Assembly: GCF_027595985.1 (NCBI RefSeq) | Contig: NC_073312.1 | Span: forward strand, 11,289,995-11,353,994 | DNA: 64,000 nt | Direction of reading: 5' to 3' | Origin: Sorex araneus | Taxonomy: Eukaryota > Chordata > Mammalia > Eulipotyphla > Soricidae | In this document: one piece after another, positions 1-11,741 of the stretch | How the letters are laid out: each line of letters begins with the position of its first letter | Position numbering within the stretch: position 1 is the stretch's first letter | Position numbers and translations under genes: made by a program | Notes under the pieces: generated by a model | Told to the model about the DNA's origin: nothing | What the model saw: only the letters and a program-made list of their open reading frames with translations | Database searches by the model: none

Positions 1-734
1 AAAAGTCTATAGTCCTCAACTAGTCCTTCAGCATCCTAGAGCCCCCCCCCCCCCGAGAACTTTCTGCTGTGATAGAAACGTTGGATCATTGTGCTGTCCA
101 ACTCAGAGGTATGAGATATATGTGACACACTTGCAACGTGACTAGTGACGCTAAGGAACTGAATTTTTGTTTACTTATGTTTTCATAATTAAAAATGCGA
201 GTTTAAATAGTTTTGCATTACTACTGACTACTGTAGCTGATGGTATTTTCCAGAACCTAATGGATATGGTCTTTCCTTCCGACCATTTCTCATCCTTGAC
301 TCCAGAGTGGACCCTCTGCTCCAGACAGCTCTCTTCTCAATGAGTTGTATCCTTGACAGCTTTTGTCCTTTGTTCATCCCTTTCCTCTGACTTGCCCTTC
401 CCACTTCCCTCTATTCACAAAGTTCTCCCAATCCTCTTAGATCAATCCTTCTTCTTCTTCCTCCCAGGGTTTTACTGTCCCATCAGCAGTGACCTCCCCT
501 TTCCTTGGAGCTCTGCAGACTTCATCTGTCTTGTTCAAGCTGATGCTCAGTGAAACTCTCTCTTGAAGAACTGGGTCTTCTGGCTTTGTCTAGATTCCCT
601 TCACTGAGGGTCAATGCTTGATTGGGAATCCCTTGTTCCACATTCTATCCTCACCTCCAGCTCTCCCAGTGTTTTAGCCATAATCTGAGTGTGGTCATGG
701 GATTGCCACAAGTTGAACTTTTGATGTCAGTGAA
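1..734. other. Non-coding sequence, no feature recognised
   Basis: Apart from a poly-C run near 43-54, I see no repeat, exon or RNA gene. The open frames are short and unlike known proteins. Confidence 0.4.
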
Positions 735-945
735 AGCGTCCACTCACCCCTATTCACAATATAACCAATATACCCTCACTACCCAGTCACACTCACCTCT
801 CACTCCATTTATACTCACCATCACACACTCACCCTCCATTCATACCACCAAAACCTCATCCTGATTCACAGTCACCATCATACACTCACCGCCACTCACA
901 GGCACCACTGCACACAGACCCTCCATTCACACTTACCACTATTAG
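735..945. repeat. Degenerate CA/CT-rich minisatellite
   Basis: A low-G stretch built from imperfect variants of CACTCACCCTCCATTCAYA. The phrases ACTCACC, CCATTCAYA and CACACACTCACC recur at irregular spacing. Unit boundaries are blurred, so it is an old, diverged tandem array. The frame across it has no recognisable domain. Confidence 0.5.
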
Positions 946-1206
946 GCTCGTGAAACATGGAAATGAAAAAAGATTCCTCCGAGCTTCTCTATCTAGAAGG
1001 GAAAATATTGAAAAGTGTCTTTATGTTTGTGTCCAGTGAGAGATTTCCTTTCCAGCTTAAACCCCCAAATTCGTTCTACTTGCCCCAACAGTACAGCTCT
1101 AGGAAGTGTGGAAAGAAAAACAAATGCAATCTCAGAGAACTCAGGTATATTTTTTCAGCAAGCCAAGGGAGTGAGAGTGGTACCGAGTGGAGGTGGGGTT
1201 GGGGAG

Positions 1207-1420
1207 TCACTGTCACTGTCACTGTCATCCCGTTGTTCATCAATTTGCTTGAGTGAGTGCCAGTAATGTCTCCATTGTGAGACTTGTTGCTACTGTTTTT
1301 GGCATATCGAATATGCCACGTGTAGCTTGCCAGGCTCCGCTGTGAGGGCGAGATACTCTGGTAGCTTGCCAGGCTCTCCGAGAGAGATGGAAGAATTGAA
1401 CCCAGGTTGGCCCTGTGCAC
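1207..1420 (-). mobile_element. Long-form tRNA-derived SINE (SOR-like, CAGTGA tail), diverged
   Basis: On the plus strand it begins with the reverse-complemented tail (TCACTG)n, then TCATCCCGTTGTTCATC, TTTTTGGCATATCGAATATG and CTCTCCGAGAGAGATGG. It ends with a decayed B-box region (GAATTGAACCCAGGTTGG). The tRNA-like head is lost after about 1420. It matches the intact copies at 22290-22545 and 23968-24223. Confidence 0.85.
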
Positions 1421-1574
1421 TCAACAAGGTGGCATTTGGGTGGTGTGTCCTGAACAAAACACAGTCTGTTACACAATGGGATTGGTAAGTCTGTGCTTAC
1501 ATTTGGTCACATATTGAGAAAAATGTTCAGGATCATGAAGTAAAATTTAAGTGCCAGGTAAAGAAACAAGTAAT

Positions 1575-1760
1575 GGGGCTGGAGCGATAGTACAATGGGT
1601 AGGGCATTTGTCTTGCATGCGGCCAACCTGGGTTCAATCCCCGGTATCCCATATGGTCCCCCAAGAACTGCCAGGAGTAATTCCTGAGTGCAGAGCCAGG
1701 AGTAACCTCTGAGCATGGCTGGGTGTGACCCAAAAGTAAAAATTAAATTAAATTTAAAAG
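1575..1760 (+). mobile_element. Short-form tRNA-derived SINE (SOR-like, A-rich tail)
   Basis: Starts GGGGCTGGAGCGATAGTACA, with A-box-like and B-box-like pol III motifs (GGGTTCAATCCCC). The body has CCCATATGGTCCCC and CCTGAGTGCAGAGCCAGGAG, and the tail is GTGACCCAAAAG followed by A/T-rich sequence. The anticodon-loop equivalent reads CTTGCAT, which hints at an Ala(TGC)-like tRNA origin (inference). Confidence 0.9.
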
Positions 1761-1909
1761 AACCCAGAAGAGGTGGTGGGTACTCAAGGAGGCCAGTTAA
1801 GGACTTAGGCAATGCCCGAAAGGCTGTATCATTCTCTGAACCTGCAATCTCTTCTCTTGCTTAGGTATTTTTATTAATATTTACCAGTTAGTTTTTTGAA
1901 CATAAAAAG

Positions 1910-1992
1910 GGGAAAAACGGAGATAGAAAGAAGGAAAGGAGGGCGGGAAGGAGGGAGGGAAGAAGAGAGGAAATAAGAAAGAGGAGAAAGTT
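1910..1992. repeat. GA-rich low-complexity tract
   Basis: Near-pure purine on the plus strand (AGGAAGGAGGGAGGG-type sequence). The frames through it are artefacts. Confidence 0.7.
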
Positions 1993-2790
1993 AAAGACTG
2001 GCAGGAGGACAATGTTGGGGGAGAAATACTAGGGAAAGTAGGGGTAGAAAACATTCCACTTTGTGGTAAAATGTCTGGAGTTTTCACTCTATTCTACGGT
2101 TACAAGGGCTCTCAACTAATTTGTTGTCTGTCTTTATAAAGCCACCAGTGAAAGGACATTTCGACATGCTGTTACCGATAAGTATCTTAACTGAGCAGAC
2201 CCTGCCTGACTTTGCAGTCAAAATTATAGTGCCCAGAGCAGATAAAAGCATGGAAGCAGTCAATTCCCTGACAGAACTGTATCTTAACAAAGCTTATTTC
2301 TCTCAGGATAAGTGTAATTCACAGTCTTTGAAACAAGTGGTCCGGAGGACAATGGGCTGGTCCTGTAAGTCAGAGACTTAGGCAAAAGGCATAACCACCC
2401 CTGCTTGTATGACTATCGTGCGGATTAGAGAAAAGGCTCCTCACAGCTGGGTGCTTAGCTAACATGTAACAAATGGTGGAGACGATAATGAAAAACACCG
2501 GGATTAGGAGTGAGGAGTGAGAGGACATGACGATGGAGTGATAAGGGTCTTGGCAGCAGGCAATTCTAGACTGACAGGGAGGGGTTTTGCAAGCCTGTCT
2601 TATGGATACTGGACCACACAATCCTGTGGACAGGAGATGAGCTAAAGAAAGAAGTATCCACGGGTGAGAAGACCTTGCCCAGTCCTCTTTACTGCCAGCG
2701 GTAGAGGTAGATATGGTTCAGATGATGACAAGGAGGTCGGAGCAAGTTTGCAATGAAATACTAGGCCACATGGGGAATGAAGAGTAGACT
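1993..2790. other. Unique non-coding sequence
   Basis: No known repeat is visible. An 86-codon plus frame at 2121-2381 resembles no family I know and has no convincing splice context. Confidence 0.35.
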
Positions 2791-2802
2791 TAAAGAAATG
2801 TT

Positions 2803-3229
2803 GTTAGTCACCCAAGAGTAGTAGAGATTAGAACCAGGAGGTCTGCCCCACAGATTGGAAACTGGCCTCTCATGCTGGGGGAAAAGGCAGCAGAGACAGA
2901 GAAGGGAACACCTAGTAGAGAATACTGGGAGGGCCCACTCGGGTTGAAAGCTGCATACCAAAAGTGGACTATAGACCAAACATGAGCCACTCAATATCTC
3001 TATTGCAAACTACAACATCCAACAGGAGAGAGAACAAAAGGGAATGCCCTGCCACAGAGGCAGGGTAAGGTGGTTGGGGTTGGGGTGGGGGTGGTGGGAG
3101 GGACACTGGGAACATTGGTGGAGGAGAATGGGCACTGGTGGAGGGCTGTAAACCAAATACAAACATGAAAGTTCATAAGTTTGTAACTGCACCCCACAGT
3201 GATTTACTAATAAAAATTTTAAGAAAAAA
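2803..3229 (+). mobile_element. 5'-truncated L1: 3'UTR and poly-A end
   Basis: Matches the L1 3'UTR seen elsewhere in the window: GACCAAACATGA, TATTGCAAACTACAACATCC, TGCCACAGAGGCAGGG, GGGCACTGGTGGAGG, TTTGTAACTGC, then a CAGTGATTTACTAATAAAAA tail. It is flanked by an 11-bp TSD, AAAGAAATGTT, at 2792-2802 and 3230-3240. This shows a discrete L1-type insertion. The sequence is more diverged than the other copies, so it is older. Confidence 0.85.
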
Positions 3230-3288
3230 AAAGAAATGTTAGTGTGAAAAACATAATGACTCTTAGGAATTGTTCCTACTTTAGAGAC

Positions 3289-3310
3289 ACACACACACAC
3301 ACACACACAG
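3289..3310. repeat. (AC)n microsatellite
   Basis: About 11 AC units. Confidence 0.9.
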
Positions 3311-3764
3311 AATGATCATTTGCAACATTCCATCTCCCTTCCCCTAAAAGGAAATACAGGAAATAAATATCTTCTGGCTTGGTTATTAATTTACAAAGAG
3401 GCTGATATGACAAAGAGACTGCCTGCCCAGAACCGAAGGGATCAAAAATGTGGTGTGGGGATGTGGGGATGAAATGTATCATCATACATTCTGAAAGGAC
3501 AGAAGTGATGCTTCGAAAATACCAGGTGGAAGTTTCCGCCCCAGCCAACAACAGGAAACCATATTGCTCCTTCTCAGCGTTTGGGTCTTGAATGTCAGCG
3601 ACCTGTGGCCAAGCACTTGTTGTACCTCCAAACACTGCTGGTACCAGAAATCCAGCCTGGCCTCTATACAGCAAATAAATACGGAAGAGCCACCATACTG
3701 GGGCAGTAGGTCTTGTGCCATTGCTCCTCTCGACTACCCTCTATGGGGTGCCATTTCCTGACAA

Positions 3765-3850
3765 GGTGAACACGCTCAGAGATAAAACCATTTGCCCGAG
3801 CCCCACAACTACTAAGTGACAGAACCAGCACATTTGCCGCTGTAGCCATC
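3765..3850 (-). mobile_element. MIR-like ancient SINE fragment
   Basis: Reads like the antisense MIR core (ATTTGCCCGAGCCCCACAAC, then CTACTAAGTGACAGAACCAG). Recognised by eye only. Confidence 0.45.
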
Positions 3851-3859
3851 CTCCTGTGC

Positions 3860-5085
3860 TGTGTGACATGCAGGGAAAGTCTCCAAGCGAAGTTGCTCTA
3901 CTGTCTCGGTCCTCAGGATCATCCTGGATAGGGAGGCTGCTCCCTGTGCACCCCTGCACTTCTGGGAAGCACACGGGGGGAAAGGCTGTGAGAAGTAGCA
4001 CGGGACTGGGAAGATCGAATCCTACTCAGTTTCTGTGCCTCTAGTGATTCAAATGCTTCCCAACCAGCTTCCGGTTCCCCTTCTCCTGCCTGCATCATGG
4101 AGCAGAGAGTGCCCTGTCTCTCGGAATCTTTCTTGGCCTTTGTAGTCAACTGGTACATATCAATCGCTTCCTAATAGTCCCTCACAATCCCATGCCATCT
4201 GCTTCCCATGTTGAGTGAGCAAAGCCGTCTGAAGTGACCACACAACTGAATCCAGAGGGAGTAGGGGCCTATTCATGACCTCTGTGCCATCCAGCATGGT
4301 AGGTACCCATCCCCTCTGGCCACTGAGTGCTTGAGTCTTCAGTGCATGGAGATATCCTGGGTCCAATACACTGGATTTTGCAGCCTTTGTAATCCATCGT
4401 CTCAGTCAAAATTGATTTACACTCTGTGATGGAATAATAGTTTGAGAATATTGAGTTAAATAACATTCATTATTAAAAGCACTTTAGCCTATTTCTTTTC
4501 TTCCTTCCCACCATTACCCTTCCTTCCCCAACCCCCGCCCCAAACACACACACACATGGTTATAGAAAGAGTTCATTATTTCCTATGTGGCCAAAATTAT
4601 TTTCCAATTGAGAGCTCTGCCCTTGGTCACCCCCTTCTCTTGGGAGCTTCAGAGTACAGGCTGAGCAGGTGACGGGGCCTGAGTCTGGGGAGTGAACCGG
4701 AAGTAGCAGTGGGGAGTGGGGTTGCCGATGTACTTGCTTTAGCTGTTCCCTCTCAGCCTGAAGGACCAGAGGGGAGTCAGGAACAGGGCAAGTCTGGGTT
4801 AAAAACCAGAAAAATCCACATGAGACTCTTACAATCTTTGCCTCCAAAGGAGTTTTGAATAATGAACAGGGGAAATAAAAACTCAATTTGCAAACATAAA
4901 AAAACGAGAGCGAGGCAAATGAAACACAATTGAAAAAAAAAACTTCCCAGGCCCGTCAAACACCAGAAGAGAATTTGTGAAAATGTATTATTGTAGTTTC
5001 AGGGGTTTACCAGATAGATTGATTTGGTGATAAGGGGCTCTGAAAGCTATTTTCTCAGCTTCAACAGAAGTTAACCACCTCCAAA
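3860..5085. other. Unique non-coding sequence
   Basis: Nothing beyond a short (AC)n run near 4543-4556. Confidence 0.35.
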
Positions 5086-5089
5086 GGCC

Positions 5090-5360
5090 TCAGTATTTAG
5101 CTCTGCAGCTGACAGCAAACATGTCGGGGAAAAGCAAGATAAATGAAGGAACAGAGCGGATCAGAGCCCCCAGCAATCTGTACAGCTCTGTCCCCCGCGG
5201 CCCTGATTAACACCAAGGCCAGTTTCAAAGTCTCACATTGTTTCGGGAGCAAGACAGCCGTCAAAGTTCAGTGACATGGGACCTGTCGTCAGCAGCCCCT
5301 CCAAAGGGCAGGAAAGTTTTAATTGGGTTTTTAGCCAGGCAGACAAAAGGGGAAACGGGA
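5090..5360. promoter_or_regulatory. Candidate conserved non-coding element
   Basis: Repeat-free, balanced base composition, with SOX-like ACATTGTTTC, TCF/LEF-like GTCAAAGTTC and homeodomain-like TTTTAATTGGG clustered in about 150 bp. It ends in a poly-T run. Conservation cannot be tested here. Confidence 0.22.
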
Positions 5361-6311
5361 GCCTTTTTTTTTTTTTTAATCTCCTTTAAGTTACTTTCTA
5401 TCCCCAAGCTCCAGTCCCCACCAAAATACACACGATGACAGTTTTGTTCTGGGTGGAAAGCAAAGCAAAATTGTTTGTTTATGTTCCTTTACCATGAGAC
5501 CCGGCCAATGACACACTTACAAACATTTGTTCGTGCAGGGAAAAAGAGAAACCTAATTTCTTTTGTGACACTTGTATGAGACCTCTGAGTTTAGATATTT
5601 TTTTGAGGCAAGCAATAAATGCTCTATCTTCAAAGACAGCTTTGTTCTTGCTTCTTCTGGAAATAAAGGTGTTCTGGAAAACACGTCTAGAAAATGCTCA
5701 CAAATTTCAGGTGGCACTTGGGTTCTCTCTCCCCACCCGTGGTCAGCTTGCCTGGATAAATGTTTCATTTCCTGACAGGTCCCAAATCACGGACACTTCC
5801 TATTGCTCTACAGACTGTCACGAAAGGGGAACTGCCTTTTATTAAAGGCCGATAGACCTTGAGTGACAAGTTGCTGGACTGGCCAGGGATTCACAAGTTA
5901 CACTGTTTCCTGTCCAAATTCTTGTATCTGCCCAGGATGGCTGCATTCTGAACTTTGTCAGACCTTAAAGTTTATCAGAGCAAAATACTCCCTGCTTACT
6001 CTTGCAACCAACAAACTCTACCGTGAGAGCTATATAGCAAATGCGTAGAAGACATGGAACCAAGCCATCTGAGTTGTGTGGGGGCAGGTTTTGGAGGGGT
6101 TTCAGGCTGGGGCTGACTTTGAACTCAAAGATGCCCGGCTCAGCTCCAAGGTGTCTTCTGGGACACATGATGGTGGTACATGAAACCCCCATCCCCACCC
6201 TTCCTTTGTTAGCCCGGGTGTGAGCTATAATCTCTTGTTGAGGAACAAAACCCACTTCTTGAGTCATATATTTGGGAGACAATAGACAAAATGATCAAGT
6301 ATATAATGCTT

Positions 6312-6425
6312 AGAGCCACCAGACCTGAGACCCAATCCCAGCCCCTTCCGTATCTGTGCAAGTGACCTTGAGTCAAGATGAATCTCTTTGAGCCCAGCTG
6401 GTTTCACTTGTAAAACGAAAAACAT
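6312..6425 (+). mobile_element. MIR-like ancient SINE fragment
   Basis: The order CCAGACCTGAGACCCAATCCCAG, CTGTGCAAGTGACCTTGAG and ACTTGTAAAACGAAAA parallels the MIR core (tRNA-derived half, core, then the CTGTAAAATG-like 3' part). Diverged, eye-based call. Confidence 0.5.
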
Positions 6426-6514
6426 ACCATTGTGATCGCTGCTCAGAAGCAGTGCACAGAAGTGGAGCCACAAATGACAGCCTTGAAGAGGAGGCAAAGT
6501 TTTTTAGAAGGGAT

Positions 6515-6568
6515 ATTCTTGATAATCTTTTAGTATCAATATTGCAAACCACAATGCCCAAAAGAAGG

Positions 6569-6607
<39 letters not shown>

Positions 6608-6650
6608 CAGACAGACAGACATTCAGACAGACAGAGAGAGACAGAGACAT

Positions 6651-6684
<34 letters not shown>

Positions 6685-6692
6685 TACGCACT
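6515..6692 (+). mobile_element. L1 3'UTR fragment with expanded (GA)n
   Basis: Begins with TATCAATATTGCAAACCACA and ATGCCCAAAAGAAGG, the same phrases as in the other L1 3'UTRs here. It then runs into (GA)n, (ACAG)n and (AC)n up to about 6683. The L1 3'UTR after the GA tract is missing; a piece of the 687-bp retroposon follows directly. Confidence 0.75.
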
Positions 6693-6694
6693 CG

Positions 6695-6990
6695 GATGAG
6701 CCTCACGCATGAAGGAACCAACAGAGGGACCCAGGTATGTGGAACCTGTGGCTGAGATCTCCAAGCCTGCTCAGATCAAGACTGGGCCTCCTCCACCCAG
6801 ATCCCCCGTTTTCCAGTAGCTTGGCAGTCACACCTACAAACTGTCCCTGGCACCATGTAATCTCATCAACTGCCAAGATCCAGAGACTATAAAAAGAATC
6901 TCCCGGAAGAGAGCTACGCAGTTTTTCCTGGAGTGTGCAGCCACATTTGCAACCATGCAACCTCTTACACTCTAGTCCACTAATGTACCT
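6695..6990 (+). mobile_element. Partial copy of the ~687-bp retroposon
   Basis: Aligns with 58717-58975: GGATGAGCCTCACGCATGAAG, CTGAGATCTCCAAGCCTGCT, CCACCCAGATCCCCCGTTTT, CATCCAGAGACT-like and GACTATAAAA. The first ~150 bp and the SINE-like 3' half are missing. It starts at the (GA)n end of an L1 3'UTR fragment. Confidence 0.75.
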
Positions 6991-7094
6991 AAGGCAGCAC
7001 ACATGTGTTTGGTTTTAACATTCTTGCTGTATATATTCTCTTATATACTGGCTTAAAGGGCCCCAGAATGAAATCAACAACCTTTACACACTTC

Positions 7095-7195
7095 CCTCTT
7101 ATTGTGGTGGGAAGATGCTTGCTGGTTGGGTGGGTGTTTGAATATTATCTGTGATGAACCATTGTGAACTACTTTATGAAAATAAAATGTGTAAA
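7095..7195 (+). mobile_element. L1 3' terminal fragment
   Basis: TTGGGTGGGTGTTTGAATAT, GATGAACCATTGTGAACTAC and AAAATAAAATGTG form a diverged version of the last ~100 bp of the L1 3'UTR. A second L1 end abuts it. Confidence 0.65.
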
Positions 7196-7230
7196 AACCC
7201 CAAAAGAGAAAGAGAGACAGAGGGGGAGAG

Positions 7231-7287
<57 letters not shown>

Positions 7288-7482
7288 AAAGTGCCTGTCA
7301 TAGAGGCAGGCAGGAAGTGGGGCGATGGGGGGAGTGGGAGGGAACCATCACCCCACTGGTGCTGGGAAATGTACACTGGTGGAGGGGTGGGTGTTGGAAT
7401 ACTGTATGATGAAATCCAATCACCAGCAGCTTTGTAAAGGTCTATGTCACAGTAATTCAATAAGAATGTTAAAAACAAAAAG
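7196..7482 (+). mobile_element. L1 3'UTR with (GA)n and 3' end
   Basis: Starts AACCCCAAAAGAGAAAG, then (GA)n to about 7287, TGCCTGTCATAGAGGCAGGC, GGGAAATGTACACTGGTGGA, TGTATGATGAAATCCAATCA and GTAATTCAATAAGAATG. The order is as in other L1 ends here. The GA frames are artefacts. Confidence 0.85.
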
Positions 7483-7530
7483 TTTTCTAGCAGTGACTTA
7501 CAAACAACAAAAACAAAACCAGTAAAAAGA

Positions 7531-8845
7531 AATGGGGGAGAGGTGAGATAGAACAATGAGGCAGGCATTTGTACCACAGCCATGCCCTCTCCTTTTACCA
7601 AGATTCACTGTTCCCGACTCATGTGGGATCACGTCCTTACAGGGAAGGGTGAAGGACCAGTGCTTCAGCATGCCCCCCCCCCCGAGAAAACAAATAGAAT
7701 CACACCCAGCATGAGCCCTCTTTACCCCATGGCAGCCCAGTAAATAACCCCAAAGCTATGGGGATTCTGTTCCTGCATAGGTTCATGGGTGAGACTCGGG
7801 TCAGGGTGACCCTCCAATGCAGTCACATCCACCAACTCATTTAGGGGTTAGCCCATTTCCTGCTGCCTCATGGAAGTCTGCTTGCCCATCACCAAAGCCC
7901 TTTCCTGGGCACAGCACTTTAGAAACGGCAAAGGGTTTAGTTGAGTCTCACAAAATTGCTGTCTGATATCGAAGCAGACGTGATGATGGCGTTTTTCACT
8001 TCCTTGTCTGCTGGCTCTCCCCCTTGTGCTCTCAGTCTGAGGCCAACACAGACCAGACTTTCTTTATGAACCAGATTGGAGACTTCAGACCCAACAGAGG
8101 ATGTCTGTGTGCCTCTGTGTCTGTGTTTTCATTCTAGATTTTATAAAATAAAAACATGGAATCACAATTATACATATAGAATTACATGTATTGTGTAATT
8201 CTAATTATACCTACAACCAGCTTTATTGAAAAGAATAAGGATAAGAAGCCAGAGCAGGACTCAGCTGTAATACCCCGTAGACCACAGGGGAAATAAACAG
8301 TGACTGACTGCCTGGCCCACAGAAATGACCAGCTCAGGTGACCTGATATCTGGGGGTGAAAAAAGTTTAAAAGGCTGATCTTAGATACCAGATTAATGTA
8401 ATTAATTTGAAATGTAATGTAATTAATTTATTAATGTAGGACCAGAGGTTCCAGGGGACCAGATCCTTGTGGATGGAATCCCGAGACGTTCCTTAAAACA
8501 GCTGGACCCAAACCTGTAGGCTACCTTGCTCTGGCTCTCCTCACCCCCCTCTACCCAGAACTCAGATGGATGCAGCCAAGTTAGGAGGAAGGTGTTCAGA
8601 ACCTCCATTTACAAGGTAGAAAGCTTGAAAGCAACCTGTATAGGGTACCTTGACTTGCCCTGAGTAGTGCCTTGTCCTCTTACTCCCCACCACCATTGGC
8701 CCCTGTGCAGGGTTTTCGAGAACTCAGCAATCAGGTACAAACTTGGCCTTTGACTTAACCCAGGGCTCCTGCTTGAGCCCCAGACACTTTTCTAGCTACT
8801 AGTGTGCTCTGAGCAAGGCCAGGGCCTGAAGATAACAAGCATCCA
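7531..8845. other. Non-coding sequence, possible decayed SINE at its start
   Basis: GAGAGGTGAGATAGAACAAT near 7536 faintly resembles a SINE head. The rest shows only a poly-C run (7673-7683) and unremarkable unique DNA. Confidence 0.3.
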
Positions 8846-8851
8846 GCTGGA

Positions 8852-9029
8852 GGGGACGAAGCAATAGTACAGTAGGAAGGGCATTTGCCCTGCACGCGGC
8901 TGACCCGGGTTTAATCCCTGGCATCCTATATGGTCCTCTGAGCACCACCATGAGTATTTCCTGAGCGCAGAGCCCAGAGTAACCCCTGAGCATTGCTGAG
9001 CATGACCCAAACCAAAAAGAAAAACAAAA
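8852..9029 (+). mobile_element. Short-form SINE (SOR-like)
   Basis: Diverged head GGGGACGAAGCAATAGTACA, B-box GGGTTTAATCCC, body TATATGGTCCTCTGAGCACC, then AGAGTAACCCCTGAGCATTG and a CATGACCCAAACCAAAAAG tail. Confidence 0.88.
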
Positions 9030-9289
9030 CAAAACCCATAAAGACAAAAAACAGAACACCCTTGCAGCTGGGGCTAGAGTTCTGGCGCTCCGTGGGATGC
9101 CTGTCTGAGTCCTCCAGGGCCCGGTAGCTCTTGCACGACATTATATTTTCCCAACAAATGAAGTACCCAAAAGTCGTCTTTTGTTTTGTTTCCCTGAGGC
9201 TCCACGTCTCCCTCTGGGCTCTCAGAAGAATGCTTTTTTAATGTCAGAATGGCTTTTCCAAACAGCTTCACACTGAAGTTTCCGGAGAC

Positions 9290-9600
9290 CTCATCTTCAG
9301 CTATCTTCTCCTCTTAAAGACCCTCTCTCCAAATTAGGTCTGTTCCGCATGCCTGGTGTTTGGGGATCCAAGACATTCTTCAGAGAATGTTATGTGCACA
9401 ATGTCCACAGAACCAGTAGCCAGAAGTCCCCTTGTTGTTTTCCATTGACTGCAGCTAACTCCCTTCCCCACATATGTTTTTAGCGTCTCCAAGTTCTACC
9501 CAGAATCTCATAGATCCCCATTTCAGAAAACAGCTTTGCCTGTGGCTTTCATTACGAAGGATGCTGAAAACTCCATTTAACCCACTGGACTTTTTGCAAG
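9290..9600. other. Unique non-coding sequence
   Basis: No repeat or exon recognised. Confidence 0.35.
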
Positions 9601-9639
9601 ATGAACAGTCCTGATTTTTCAAAGATAGGTTGAGTTTTT

Positions 9640-10170
9640 GTGGTTGTTATTTAGCTTCAACTCAACATGTTTTCCAAAAGTCCTCTCTTCCACTTAGGTA
9701 CCCTTCGACATGAACATAAACTTATTTCATGTGTTCCAATGATTAAACATCTGTGAAGACAACGAAGTCAGTCAATGAGAATAATGGGGCTGCTTTGACA
9801 GATGTAAAAATGTGCAGTGTGCATTTATAGAAGAAAGAGGCAGTCTGACATTCGCCTTACTATGTCTTTCATTTTTGCATTTGATTTAGGGTGCATAAAC
9901 TAGAGAATATCTGGATTCAGTTCAGTAACACTGATATCATTTGCGGCCTAATTGCACCGTGTTGCTATCACTGAAGTGTCTGCAATTAAGCAGCTAGGGC
10001 CAGAGTTTTGTTCACAAAATCAATCTGGTAGCACCAGTTAACTCACCAGAAATCGACAACACGTTAAAATTTAGTGCCAACCGAGTTTGGGTATTCTCAT
10101 GCAATTGCATCATTGTCTTAAAAATGTAATTTGGAGAATTAAATTGAAATTAGTGACAAAGCTCATGGAT
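9640..10170. promoter_or_regulatory. Candidate conserved non-coding element, possible enhancer
   Basis: About 530 bp without repeats, holding several homeodomain-type cores: CCTAATTGCACC, GCAATTAAGCAG, ATGCAATTGCATC and GAATTAAATTG. No long frame. The clustering resembles vertebrate developmental enhancers; this is inference from motif texture only. Confidence 0.28.
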
Positions 10171-11514
10171 CACCTCTGTAGCGTCCTGAGGTCGTGGGGA
10201 AGTAGTGGTGATGGTGGGGGGGGGGCGGAGAACATAATTAGAAAAGCTCTGACCTCCTTAGTCAGGTTTGACCTCATTTGCCTTTGCTCTGCCAACTGGA
10301 ACTCCTGGCTTTAGAGGTCTGACTTCTCAGGGCCCCTGGTTAAGTTTTTTTTCAAGCAGTTTGTTTAACCTGCTCCCCTGGGCGACTCTCCCAAGTCACT
10401 CCTGACTTTTAAGTCCTGCCCATTAATCAGTTCAAGTCCCTGATCATTGCTTTTTGGGGTCCAAGCGATGAAAGAAAGGTGTATGGAGGAGAGCCCAAAG
10501 CACCACTATCCAGCACAGAAGGTCACAATGGTGTCCCCAGTGTTGTGTTCTATAGGAACACATGGGGATGAGCTTGTGCCCCTCACTCCAGAGAAGGCAC
10601 GCCCCTTCTGGCTGTTTTCCTTGACTTACTTACATTCCCATGAATTCAAAAATAAAGATTTGCCCCTTTAGACAGACATGTCTGGTGAGCTCAGACTCAG
10701 CGATCAATAATTAATACCCCCTCACCCCTGAATCTACAGCCCTTGCCAGTTTCAGGGGGTATAAATAAGTATTCCCATCCTGATTGACTTTAAAGATCCA
10801 ATACGCATCCCCAAATAGGTAGTTGGGAAGAGATGCATAGTCTGAACGTGTGTGTGTGTGAGCACAAAAAAATGGTTCAGCATCTGCATTTCCTTGCCAG
10901 GGTTCGCCTTCAAGGAAGGCTTCTGTAATCAAACAGGACATTCTGTCTTTGATTAATTTCAATTGCAGTCAAAAATAGAATATACGAGAGCTTATTCACA
11001 GCACAAGACAGAGAGACAGCCTAATGCCTCTGTTCCTTCTAACTGTCTGTTTTGATGAGTAAATAATGACTGACTGGCTTAAGGAGGAGACAGATCAAAA
11101 CCAAGAACAAGATGCTCCGCTTTGCAGGTCTCTGTGAAGGTCCAGGCTCCTGAGTGCCTCATTACATTTGAATTCCAGAAGCAAAGCTTCTCTTAAGCTC
11201 CTTCGTGATGTAGCCTGTGGAGTGTGGAGTTGTATGAAAAGGCAGATTTCAGTCCCACCCCCAACCTACATTCAGATTCCAATCTCAAATACCATCAGTA
11301 AGGCCCAAGAATGAGTGAGAAGCTTCGTAAACCTCCTTAAAAAGACTTTTGGTGAGGAATTGCCAGCCTCTGTCCTGGGTGCTGGGGAACAGCGACAACA
11401 GGCCAGGTGCAGAATTCGACATTATGAGGATGAGGTACAGTAAAACTCTGGTTTTCTCTCACACTCCCCCCCTCCCCACACTCCATGCCAAACTCACCCC
11501 TTGCTTCATTTACT
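10171..11514. other. Unique non-coding sequence
   Basis: A short G run (10217-10227), (GT)n near 10848-10860 and scattered homopolymers. No recognisable repeat family or exon. Confidence 0.35.
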
Positions 11515-11610
11515 CTTTTTTTTTCTAATTGAATCACCATGAGATACAGCTACAAAGCTTTATGATTGGGTTTCAGTCATACAGTGTTCCAACACTCATC
11601 CTTTCACCAG

Positions 11611-11682
11611 TGTAAAAAATACAAATGCACGCGTGAGAGGGTGATGTGATGTGTGTGTGTGTTGTTCGTGGGATCTCAAGGC

Positions 11683-11741
<59 letters not shown>

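Noticed and set aside
2121..2381. 86-codon frame with protein-like composition
   Set aside because: No family recognised and no supporting exon signals; left as unique sequence.
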